This document shows, one piece after another, positions 7,675 to 14,999 of a stretch of DNA of 64,000 nt (position 1 is the first letter of the stretch; each line of letters opens with the position of its first letter). The stretch covers positions 1 through 64,000 of the forward strand of contig JBBRPH010000027.1 of NCBI GenBank assembly GCA_038228295.1, read 5' to 3'. A model generated the notes under the pieces. It saw nothing but the letters and a program-made list of their open reading frames with translations. It was not told where the DNA came from and did no database searches. Source of the DNA: JAICKM01 sp038228295 (lineage in GTDB: Bacteria > Chloroflexota > Chloroflexia > QHBQ01 > JAICKM01). The position numbers were made by a program, and so were the translations under genes.

Positions 7675-10044
7675 CTATGCCGTCTTCTTCTCAACCGGTT
7701 TACGAGCAGACGGTGGCTTGGCCGCCGCCTTGTTTACGGCGGGTTTACGCGTGGCCGGCGCTTTGCTGCCGGCCTTGCCTTGGGCTGCGGCCGATTTCAC
7801 GCCGGGCGTGGTGCGGCCGCGCGCCGCCGGGCGCTCCGGCATTTCGTCGGCGGGCACCACAGGGCCGCTGTTGTGCGGGATGCGGCCCGTATCCGCCGGC
7901 ACATCTTTACTAGCCCAAGTGCATTGGCTGCACTTCGCGCCCTCGCCCTTTGGTCCCTGCATGATCAGGCCGCCACACTGGGGGCACGCGCCCGCTAGCG
8001 GTCGGGTCCAGGTCGAGAAGGTGCAAGCCGGGTAGCGGTCGCAGGAAAAGAACGTCTTGCCGCGTCCGCTGCGCTTCTCCACCATCTGACCCTCACCGCA
8101 AATGGGACAGGGCACGCCTACCAGCTTCGGGATGCTGCGCTTGTAGCGGCAGGACGGAAAGCCCGCACAGGCCACGAAGGGACCAAAGCGGCTGGTACGG
8201 ATCAGCAGATCTTTGCCGCACTCCGGGCAGGCTTCGCCCAGCTTTTCCGGCTCCGGCTTATCGAGCGAGATATGGGCCACTTCGCGCTCGGCACGCGCAA
8301 TTTCCAACTCAAACGGCCCATAGAACTCGCCCAACACGCGCCGCCATTCGCGCGCACCCTCGGCCACATCGTCCAGTTCACCCTCCATCTGCGACGTAAA
8401 TCCTACGTCCACCACATCGGGGAACTGCTCGACCAGCAGATCGTTCACTACGCGACCCAGGTCGGTCGGCACAAACTTCTTGTCGGTGCGCTCCACATAG
8501 CCGCGCTCTTGCACCGTGCTGAGGATCGGCGCATAGGTGCTGGGTCGCCCGATGCCCTTCTCCTCCAGTGTCTTCACCAGCGTCGCTTCGGTATAGCGCG
8601 GCGGCGGTTCGGTGAAGTGCTGATCGGGCCGCAGGCTGATCAGCGCTAGCGGATCGGCTTCGTTCAAAGGCGGTAGCGCCTTCTTATCCAGATCATCGGC
8701 GGCATCGCCCTGGTCTTGCCCTTCGCGATACACGGCCAGGAAACCGGGGAACTTAATTACCGACCCGGTAGCCCGGAAAGTATAGGGGCGCGGCGCTTTT
8801 GCGCCCGCCGGTCCGGCGCCAATATCCACAGTCGTCTGGTCCATGATCGCCGGGGCCATTTGGCTGGCGAGGAAACGTTGCCAGATCAGCCGGTAGAGCC
8901 GTAACTGCTCCCCGGTGAGATGCGCAGCCACCGAGTCGGGGTCGCGACCCGGCCCGGTCGGGCGGATGGCTTCGTGCGCCTCCTGTGCGCCGCGCACCTT
9001 CTTGGTATATTGCGGCGGCGTGGCCGGCACATACTCCTTACCGTAGCGCTCGGCGATCACCACGCGCGCTTCGTCTTGCGCCGAATGCGCCACCTGGGTC
9101 GAGTCGGTGCGCATATAGGTAATCAGTCCGACCGATCCCTCACTGCCCAACTCCACGCCTTCGTACAACTGCTGTGCGATCTGCATGGTGCGCCGCGCCG
9201 TAAAGTTCAGCTTACGCGCCGCCTCCTGTTGCAGGGTACTGGTGATAAACGGCGGCGCGGCGTTGCGGCGCGTCTCGCGCCGTTTCACCGTCTCCACTGC
9301 ATACTGAGCGCCGTCCAGCGCACGCATCACTGCGTCAGCGGCGGCGCTATCGCCCAACTCCGGTTTCTTACCGTTGATCGCGTTCAACGTGGCGTGGAAT
9401 GTGCCTTCTTTGCGGCTTTTGACTGTGCCCATCAGGTCGGCACGGCACAAGTCAGCCTCAATGGTCCAGTATTCCACCGGTACAAAGGCCTCGATCTCGC
9501 GCTCCCGCTCCACCACCAAGCGCACGGCCACCGACTGCACACGCCCTGCCGACAGCCCACGCTGCACCTTTTTCCATAGCAGCGGACTCAGCTTATAACC
9601 GACCAACCGGTCGAGCAAGCGACGTGCCTGCTGGGCGTTGACCAGTTGCATATCAATCTCGCGCGGGTGGGCCACCGCCTCGCGGATCGCCTCCGGCGTG
9701 ATCTCGTGGAAGCTGATACGCTGCACGGTTCGCCCGCCGCCACGTGCCCCGGTCGCCTCAGCGATATGCCAGGCAATCGCCTCACCCTCACGGTCAGGGT
9801 CGGTCGCCAGGTAGACGGTGTCCGCCGCTTGCACCAGCGCCCGCAGATCCTTGACCGTCTGAGATTTATCGCGGCTCACCAGATACTGCGGCTCAAAGCC
9901 GTTCTCGGTATCAATGCCCAGTTTCGTCTTGGGCAGATCACGTACATGACCGCCCGACGCACGCACCTGATAGGCCCGCCCCAATACTTTACTGATCGTT
10001 TTCGCCTTTGTGGGCGATTCTACGATCACCAACTTTGTCGCCAT
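7675..10044 (-). CDS. topA: DNA topoisomerase I
   Basis: 789 residues. A TOPRIM domain opens the protein (KLVIVESPTKAKTISKVLG, DPDREGEAIAWH). The catalytic Tyr lies in GLITYMRTDSTQ, and the type IA core runs to about residue 590. Three C-terminal Cys4 zinc modules follow (CPECGKD, CPICGEG, CPQCGGL with their second pairs), then a Lys/Ala/Pro-rich tail of about 55 residues, probably a DNA- or RNA polymerase-binding extension. It relaxes negative supercoils. It is single-copy and monocistronic here, with an AAGG-rich ribosome site just before ATG 10044. Confidence 0.97.
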   Translation of the reverse strand: MATKLVIVESPTKAKTISKVLGRAYQVRASGGHVRDLPKTKLGIDTENGFEPQYLVSRDKSQTVKDLRALVQAADTVYLATDPDREGEAIAWHIAEATGARGGGRTVQRISFHEITPEAIREAVAHPREIDMQLVNAQQARRLLDRLVGYKLSPLLWKKVQRGLSAGRVQSVAVRLVVEREREIEAFVPVEYWTIEADLCRADLMGTVKSRKEGTFHATLNAINGKKPELGDSAAADAVMRALDGAQYAVETVKRRETRRNAAPPFITSTLQQEAARKLNFTARRTMQIAQQLYEGVELGSEGSVGLITYMRTDSTQVAHSAQDEARVVIAERYGKEYVPATPPQYTKKVRGAQEAHEAIRPTGPGRDPDSVAAHLTGEQLRLYRLIWQRFLASQMAPAIMDQTTVDIGAGPAGAKAPRPYTFRATGSVIKFPGFLAVYREGQDQGDAADDLDKKALPPLNEADPLALISLRPDQHFTEPPPRYTEATLVKTLEEKGIGRPSTYAPILSTVQERGYVERTDKKFVPTDLGRVVNDLLVEQFPDVVDVGFTSQMEGELDDVAEGAREWRRVLGEFYGPFELEIARAEREVAHISLDKPEPEKLGEACPECGKDLLIRTSRFGPFVACAGFPSCRYKRSIPKLVGVPCPICGEGQMVEKRSGRGKTFFSCDRYPACTFSTWTRPLAGACPQCGGLIMQGPKGEGAKCSQCTWASKDVPADTGRIPHNSGPVVPADEMPERPAARGRTTPGVKSAAAQGKAGSKAPATRKPAVNKAAAKPPSARKPVEKKTA

Positions 10045-10294
10045 AACCCCTTGTCACCTTCCGGATAAGCCCCGCCGCCCCATAGGAACCCGGCACCGGC
10101 CTACCAATTATTGCATTCTATAAGGTATACGCACGTCGGATTGCATCCCCCGTGCGGCGCTTAATCATACGCCAGCCCCCGCACGAGTGTCAAGCGAATG
10201 CGGAATGCGGAATGGACCAGGCGCAATGAACGATGCGGCGTGCTAGGCGATTGAGGAGCTGTAGTCGTGCTGCTTGCTGCGCCGGCGCCGCTCA

Positions 10295-11767
10295 CTACGG
10301 TAGGTTATAGGCATCCCAGTGCCGGCGATCACTGTAAAGCGCAAACACAGGGTACGGCTGGTCGGCCCAGAGTAGATACCCGTTCTGGAAGGGCTGGGCC
10401 GCCGCATGAAACTGGCTGCCGCTTTGCAAGCGCGCCTGTGGCGACTCCTGGGTCGCCCCTAGGTCACTAGCTACCGTCGGCTGATCGATCAGCAACTGCC
10501 GCAGGCTCGCGCCGGGGTCGGCATCGGATGCCGGCAACGGATCAGGATAGACCCGCCAACCACCCTGCGCGGCACCCGTCGCCTCGCGCACCAGCACGAA
10601 AACCTGGCCGTGGGCGCTATCACGAAACAGATAGCCGCGTTGGAATTGTTGGATCGCCCCCGCCGGGACACCCACTTCATAGGCAACCGTCGAGCAGCCC
10701 AGCCGGCGACCGACGGCGGGCCGCGCATATACCCCGCCGGTATACCCGCTCACCGGTAACACCCACGGACACGGCGTACCGGCCGGCAGCAGCGTAGGAC
10801 TGGGAGTCGCCGTCGCTGCTGCGGGGGGTGAGGCGGTCACAGGGGATAAGATCGGCACCACGGCCGTAGCGGTAACGCTGTTAACGGCCGGTACCGTCGC
10901 GGGGCGTATCCCGGTTGCCGTAGCCGTCGGGTTGCGGACCACCGTCACACTTATAAGCGGCCCGGCTGTAGCCGTAACTGGGGGTAGACGAGGTGGAGTA
11001 GGATCGGCCGTATGAACAGGAGTAGCCGGGAAGGCTGTAATTGTAGCACGACTAGCAACCATTGCTAGCGCAGTGGCTGTCGTGTCGGCAACAAAGGCCG
11101 TAGCTCTAGCCGAGACGGCTGTAGCTGTAGTGCGACTAACAACGGTTGCTAGTGCAGCGGGTGTACTGCTGGGCGTGGACAGCGGTGTAACAGGGGTTGG
11201 TTCAACAGTCAGCGTAACTTGCGCCGGCGCAGTTGCGGTGGTCGTCACAACAAGGCTCGTTGTGCTAGGCACGGACGTGGGCACGTAGATCGAGGGTGGG
11301 GTCGGCGTAGCTGCGGCAGGTAGCAAATGGTTAAACCAGGCCGCCATTGCGCTGCTCACCCCGGCGATCAGCAGTAAGGCCAAGCCCAGCATAATACTGA
11401 CCGTGCAACTTTTGCTGCCCAGCAGCGCTTGGAGCATGATCGGACGGCTGGGCGGGGCGGCCGGCGCATCAGACGCGACCGGGGGCAGCGCCACCCCCAA
11501 CTCCTCAGCCAGCGTACGCAACCGCCCGTTGGTCGGGTTTTCGGCCAGCGCCCCCTGGATCAACTCGTCCATCCGGCCCTGCGACTCAGCCCAATTAATC
11601 AGGTTGTATGCAGTGTCCTTCAGGCTGCCCGGCGGCACAATGGCGTCCAGCGACTCACCCAGCCACATCCGCACTAGGCGCGCCAGGCTGCTGTGATCCG
11701 GAAAGGCGCTGCGGAGCGCGCTATCCAATGCCCGTACTTGGGCTGGAGTGAGAGGACTGGCCGCCAT
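10295..11767 (-). CDS. EAD1 (effector-associated domain 1) protein with membrane anchor and exported domain
   Basis: 490 residues. Residues 5-95 match the EAD1 pattern (LTPAQVRALDSALRSAFPDH, LINWAESQGRMDELIQGALA, NPTNGRLRTL). A membrane helix follows near residue 125 (CTVSIMLGLALLLIAGVSSAM), then about 200 residues of Thr/Pro/Ala-rich linker and a C-terminal beta domain with two FxxGYLxxxD/W repeats (IQQFQRGYLFRD, AQPFQNGYLLW). EADs are adaptor domains that recruit like-domain effectors in bacterial conflict and signalling systems. Here the adaptor would be cytosolic and the sensor-like part outside. No partner with an EAD lies nearby. Confidence 0.75.
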   Translation of the reverse strand: MAASPLTPAQVRALDSALRSAFPDHSSLARLVRMWLGESLDAIVPPGSLKDTAYNLINWAESQGRMDELIQGALAENPTNGRLRTLAEELGVALPPVASDAPAAPPSRPIMLQALLGSKSCTVSIMLGLALLLIAGVSSAMAAWFNHLLPAAATPTPPSIYVPTSVPSTTSLVVTTTATAPAQVTLTVEPTPVTPLSTPSSTPAALATVVSRTTATAVSARATAFVADTTATALAMVASRATITAFPATPVHTADPTPPRLPPVTATAGPLISVTVVRNPTATATGIRPATVPAVNSVTATAVVPILSPVTASPPAAATATPSPTLLPAGTPCPWVLPVSGYTGGVYARPAVGRRLGCSTVAYEVGVPAGAIQQFQRGYLFRDSAHGQVFVLVREATGAAQGGWRVYPDPLPASDADPGASLRQLLIDQPTVASDLGATQESPQARLQSGSQFHAAAQPFQNGYLLWADQPYPVFALYSDRRHWDAYNLP

Positions 11768-11779
11768 AGAGTAAATCCT

Positions 11780-12541
11780 TTAGTGCACCTGCGCCAACCA
11801 TGCCCCCACTGTCTGCGCGAACCAGGCCGGGTGCAACAAGTGTACCGCGTGGCCGGTATCCGGCACCAGGATCGTCTCACACTGTGGGATGCGCGCCGCC
11901 AGGGCGGCTACCGCCGCCGGCGGGTTCACAGCATCGTCCGCCCCATTGATAATCAGCACGGGGCAACGGACGGTGTGCGCACGGCTGAGGCTGATGTCGC
12001 CGCTACTGTCCATGATCAACGCCCGTGTCGCGGCGGCCCAGCCCTGCGTCATGGCGCGCGCGCGCGCAACCCCATAGCGCGCCACGATCTGGTCGCGCCA
12101 GGCGACCCGCGCCGGCGGGGGGGCATCCACCAGCGCCTCGATCTCGGCCACCTCCGGTAGTGCGTTTACGTCCAGCGCCCCGGCGATGCCCCAAGCCACC
12201 ACGGCCTGCGCCGCTGCCGGCCGCAGGATCGCCATCAGCAGCGCCACTTCCGATCCATCGCTGAAGCCGCCCAGATGGGCCGCCGGCACGCCGAGCGCAT
12301 CCAGCAACGCCCACATCGTCGCCGCATCCTGCGCGTAAAAGTCCGGCGTGTAGCGCCGCAGGGCCGACCGCCCGTAGCCCGGCATATCGGGCAGGATCAC
12401 GCGCCAGTCGCGGCGCAGGGAGGCCGCCACTTGCTCTAGGTCGCGTCCACTGTCGGTGAAACCGTGCAGCAACAGCAACGGCGGCCCTTGTCCCGCTTCC
12501 TCATAGTAAATGTCCCCTGTGGGGAGCGCAATGTATGGCAT
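11780..12541 (-). CDS. Alpha/beta-fold hydrolase
   Basis: The open frame reaches 12595, but M19 (complement 12541) starts the usual sequence MPYIALPTGDIYYEEAGQGP, so that start is preferred. The oxyanion region is LLLLHGFTDSGRD, the nucleophile elbow GGFSDGSEVAL (Ser about residue 93), and the final His lies in VPDTGHAVHLLHP. The acid is the Asp in INGADDAVNPP. The length of about 253 residues is typical for soluble esterase/lactonase-type hydrolases. The substrate is not predictable. Confidence 0.88.
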   Translation of the reverse strand: MPYIALPTGDIYYEEAGQGPPLLLLHGFTDSGRDLEQVAASLRRDWRVILPDMPGYGRSALRRYTPDFYAQDAATMWALLDALGVPAAHLGGFSDGSEVALLMAILRPAAAQAVVAWGIAGALDVNALPEVAEIEALVDAPPPARVAWRDQIVARYGVARARAMTQGWAAATRALIMDSSGDISLSRAHTVRCPVLIINGADDAVNPPAAVAALAARIPQCETILVPDTGHAVHLLHPAWFAQTVGAWLAQVH

Positions 12542-12644
12542 ACAGCTATTGTACCCGTCTCTGCCGTCACCCGCAACTACGTGCCGCCCGCGCAAATCTA
12601 AGCAAATCCTAATTATTGGCGACGGGTTCCTAAGATTCGCGCCC

Positions 12645-12650
12645 TATAAT
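12645..12650 (+). promoter_or_regulatory. -10 element TATAAT before the secreted Gly/His protein
   Basis: A perfect TATAAT lies 90 bp before the start codon at 12740. No convincing -35 hexamer is found 16-19 bp upstream, so it may depend on an activator. Confidence 0.4.
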
Positions 12651-12739
12651 GACACTATACCGCAGCAAATAGAGGCGCGGTAACGAGACTAAAACACCAG
12701 GGAGCCCACGGGCAGCCCTTAACGAAAGGAATCACCAAC

Positions 12740-13639
12740 ATGGACACGCCAAACAGCAACAAACTACGCGCTGCCGCCGCCCTCGCCGTCGGCGCAATCG
12801 CGGTGGCCGGGGCCGCCTTTAGCGGCACCACTGCCTTCGCTCAGACCGTCCCCCCGGCCACCAGCCCCGCGCCCCGCGCCCAAAGCACACCGGCTGCGGG
12901 CCAGGACCAGGGCAACGGCACGCAGGCCGAACAGGGTGAGACGCAGAACCACGGCGGCCCCGGCGGCTTCGGTGGCCCCGGCGGGCATCACGGCCACGAC
13001 GGCTTCGGTGGCCGCGGCGGCGCGGCAGCCACCCTGGACGGCGCAACCCGCAGCATCCAGCAGGCCACTGCCGCCGTCACCCTAGTCCGCAGCGACGTGA
13101 CGGCCGTGCAGGGCAAAACCGACACCGCACAGGCCAAAACCTGGCTTGACCAAGCCGACGCGCTGATCAAGCAGGCGCAGGCGGCCAGTGATGCCAAGCA
13201 ATACGGCCAAGCGGGCGCATACGCCCATACCGGCAGCGATCACGCGCGCACTGCTGCCACCTTGCTCGCCAATGCGGTCGGTGAGGCCAACCTACCCTCT
13301 GCCGCCGCCCACCCGAACGATAACGACGCGACAGCGGCAGCGACCGTGACCCAGGCCCAGGCCAGCCGCGACCTGAGCCGCACCTACAGCCGGTTGGTGG
13401 CCCAGGCCGCCGTGCTCAAAGCTGCCGGCTCTGTGTCCGGCGCAGCGGACTATCTGACCGCCGCGCAGAATGCTTACAAGCAAGCCTACACGACCTATGG
13501 TGCCGGCAAGTGGAGCGATGCCCGGAACAGCGCCCGCCTAGCCGACAGCCTCAGCCGCATCGTGGACGACCTGATTCACGCCGCCCAAGCGCCCGCCGGC
13601 ACGGATAGCCCGGTCACGGTGCCTGCGCCGACCTTCTAA
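12740..13639 (+). CDS. Secreted Ala-rich protein with Gly/His-rich segment
   Basis: 299 residues. The N-terminus is a clear signal peptide (RAAAALAVGAIAVAGAAFSG, cleavage probably after AFA). A low-complexity segment follows (residues about 72-95, GGPGGFGGPGGHHGHDGFGG) that could bind metal. The rest is predicted helical and Ala/Gln-rich, with two similar halves (ADALIKQAQAASDAKQYGQA and YLTAAQNAYKQAYTTYGAGK) resembling TPR-like helical hairpins. AAAGGA precedes the ATG. Function not recognised. Confidence 0.75.
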   Translation: MDTPNSNKLRAAAALAVGAIAVAGAAFSGTTAFAQTVPPATSPAPRAQSTPAAGQDQGNGTQAEQGETQNHGGPGGFGGPGGHHGHDGFGGRGGAAATLDGATRSIQQATAAVTLVRSDVTAVQGKTDTAQAKTWLDQADALIKQAQAASDAKQYGQAGAYAHTGSDHARTAATLLANAVGEANLPSAAAHPNDNDATAAATVTQAQASRDLSRTYSRLVAQAAVLKAAGSVSGAADYLTAAQNAYKQAYTTYGAGKWSDARNSARLADSLSRIVDDLIHAAQAPAGTDSPVTVPAPTF

Positions 13640-13661
13640 CCAGCCGACGACTTACAGCAGC

Positions 13662-13690
13662 GCCGCAGCGGACTCCTCCCCGCTGCGGCG
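13662..13690 (+). terminator. Rho-independent terminator
   Basis: CGCCGCAGCG and CGCTGCGGCG form a 10-bp perfect stem with a 9-nt loop, followed by TTTGCTTGTG, 23 bp after the stop of the secreted Gly/His protein. Confidence 0.8.
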
Positions 13691-13703
13691 TTTGCTTGTG
13701 TCT

Positions 13704-14759
13704 CTACCAGGTCTGCCGCAGCACGCGCAGCCAGTTTGCGTGCGCCAATTTATGCAGTGCTGCGGTATCATAGCCATGCTGCTGCAAGGCGGCGATCAAT
13801 AGCGGCAACCCGCGTACATCCCCGATCTCATTGGAGATCAGTGTGCCGTCAAAGTCCGATCCGAAGCCCACCCGGTCGATCCCCAGCCGGGCTACTAGGT
13901 AATCAATATGCGCTACCATCGTCGCCAATGGCGTATCCGCCTCGTTGTAGCCGTCCGCACGCAAGTCGCACACGGAAAAGTTGAGGCCCACCATACCGTC
14001 CGACGCACGGATCGCATCCAGTTGGCGGTCGGTGAGGTTGCGCGTTGAGGGACACAGCGCATGGACCGCCGAATGCGTGGCGACCAGCGGCGCATCCGAT
14101 AATCCGGCTACATCCCAAAAGCCCTGCTCATTCAAATGTGACAGATCGATCAGGATGCCCAGCCGGTTGCAAGCGCGCACCAATGCTTTGCCCGCAGCCG
14201 TCAGGCCCGGCCCCGTATCGGGCGAGGCCGGGTACTGGAACGGCACGCCATGCCCAAAGGCATTCGGCCGGCTCCAGACCAAGCCCAGTGAGCGTAGCCC
14301 CGCCGCATAAAACACCTCCAGCGCATCACCCGCCGGATCCAGCGCCTCAGCGCCCTCAAAATGCAGAATCGCCGCCAGCACTCCGCGCTCCAAGCAGGCC
14401 TGCAAGCCGTCCACTGTTCGCACGATCTGCACCTGCCCCGCCGACTCCTGTTCTAAGCGCAGCAGGCACGCGGTGAGCGCCAACGCCACCCGCTGGGCAT
14501 AGCCAAAATCCAGCGGCGCGGCCAGACGCACGGCATAGCCCGTCTCGGTCACCGTCAGGTCCGAGTCGTCCGCGACCCCACTGAGGTTGGGCGGCACAAA
14601 GGCCGCGAAAAAGCCGCCCGCAAAGCCGCCGGCACGCGCCCGTGGTAAGTCGAGATGCCCGGTCATACTGTCCACAAAGGAGAGCGGTCCATCGCCACTC
14701 TGCTCATTTATGTAAAGCCGCAGCAATGTGTCATTATGCCCATCCAGTACAGGGATCAT
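13704..14759 (-). CDS. Membrane dipeptidase (peptidase family M19)
   Basis: The frame opens at 14792, but M12 (complement 14759, MIPVLDGHNDTLLRLY) is the usual family start. The HxD zinc pair is DGHND. The bridging Glu is in LHFEGAEAL, and the further zinc His residues are in LIDLSHLNEQG and LVATHSAVHAL. The conserved DRVGFGSDFDG is near the C-terminus. The family cleaves dipeptides, including those with a D-amino acid at P1', as in cell-wall turnover. It lies next to a cell-wall amidase on the opposite strand. Length about 350 residues, complete. Confidence 0.92.
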   Translation of the reverse strand: MIPVLDGHNDTLLRLYINEQSGDGPLSFVDSMTGHLDLPRARAGGFAGGFFAAFVPPNLSGVADDSDLTVTETGYAVRLAAPLDFGYAQRVALALTACLLRLEQESAGQVQIVRTVDGLQACLERGVLAAILHFEGAEALDPAGDALEVFYAAGLRSLGLVWSRPNAFGHGVPFQYPASPDTGPGLTAAGKALVRACNRLGILIDLSHLNEQGFWDVAGLSDAPLVATHSAVHALCPSTRNLTDRQLDAIRASDGMVGLNFSVCDLRADGYNEADTPLATMVAHIDYLVARLGIDRVGFGSDFDGTLISNEIGDVRGLPLLIAALQQHGYDTAALHKLAHANWLRVLRQTW

Positions 14760-14887
14760 CCGCCCGGTCCGTCCTTTCCGCCTACAGGCCAATTATATCG
14801 AAATCGCCGGCGCTGCACCTGCCGTATTACTATTGATTATAGCCGTTCCACCCGCATCTGCAACCACACTCGCCGCTCGCTCGTTGC

Positions 14888-14893
14888 TATAAT
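14888..14893 (+). promoter_or_regulatory. -10 element TATAAT before the SLH amidase
   Basis: TATAAT is about 107 bp upstream of the amidase ATG, in a spacer between divergent genes. The -35 region is poor, so the call is tentative. Confidence 0.35.
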
Positions 14894-14999
14894 AAGCGCA
14901 GTACCCGATCCCAGCCCGCCCCAGCGGACTTCGCAGCGGTAGCCGCGACTCCGGTCGCCCCGTGGCACTGCCGCGCCCAGTATAGGAAGGCTAAAATCC

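Noticed and set aside
10195..10220. GCGGAAT tandem repeat as a regulatory site of topA
   Set aside because: It is one of the general repeat words and lies 150 bp or more from the gene start, without any promoter.
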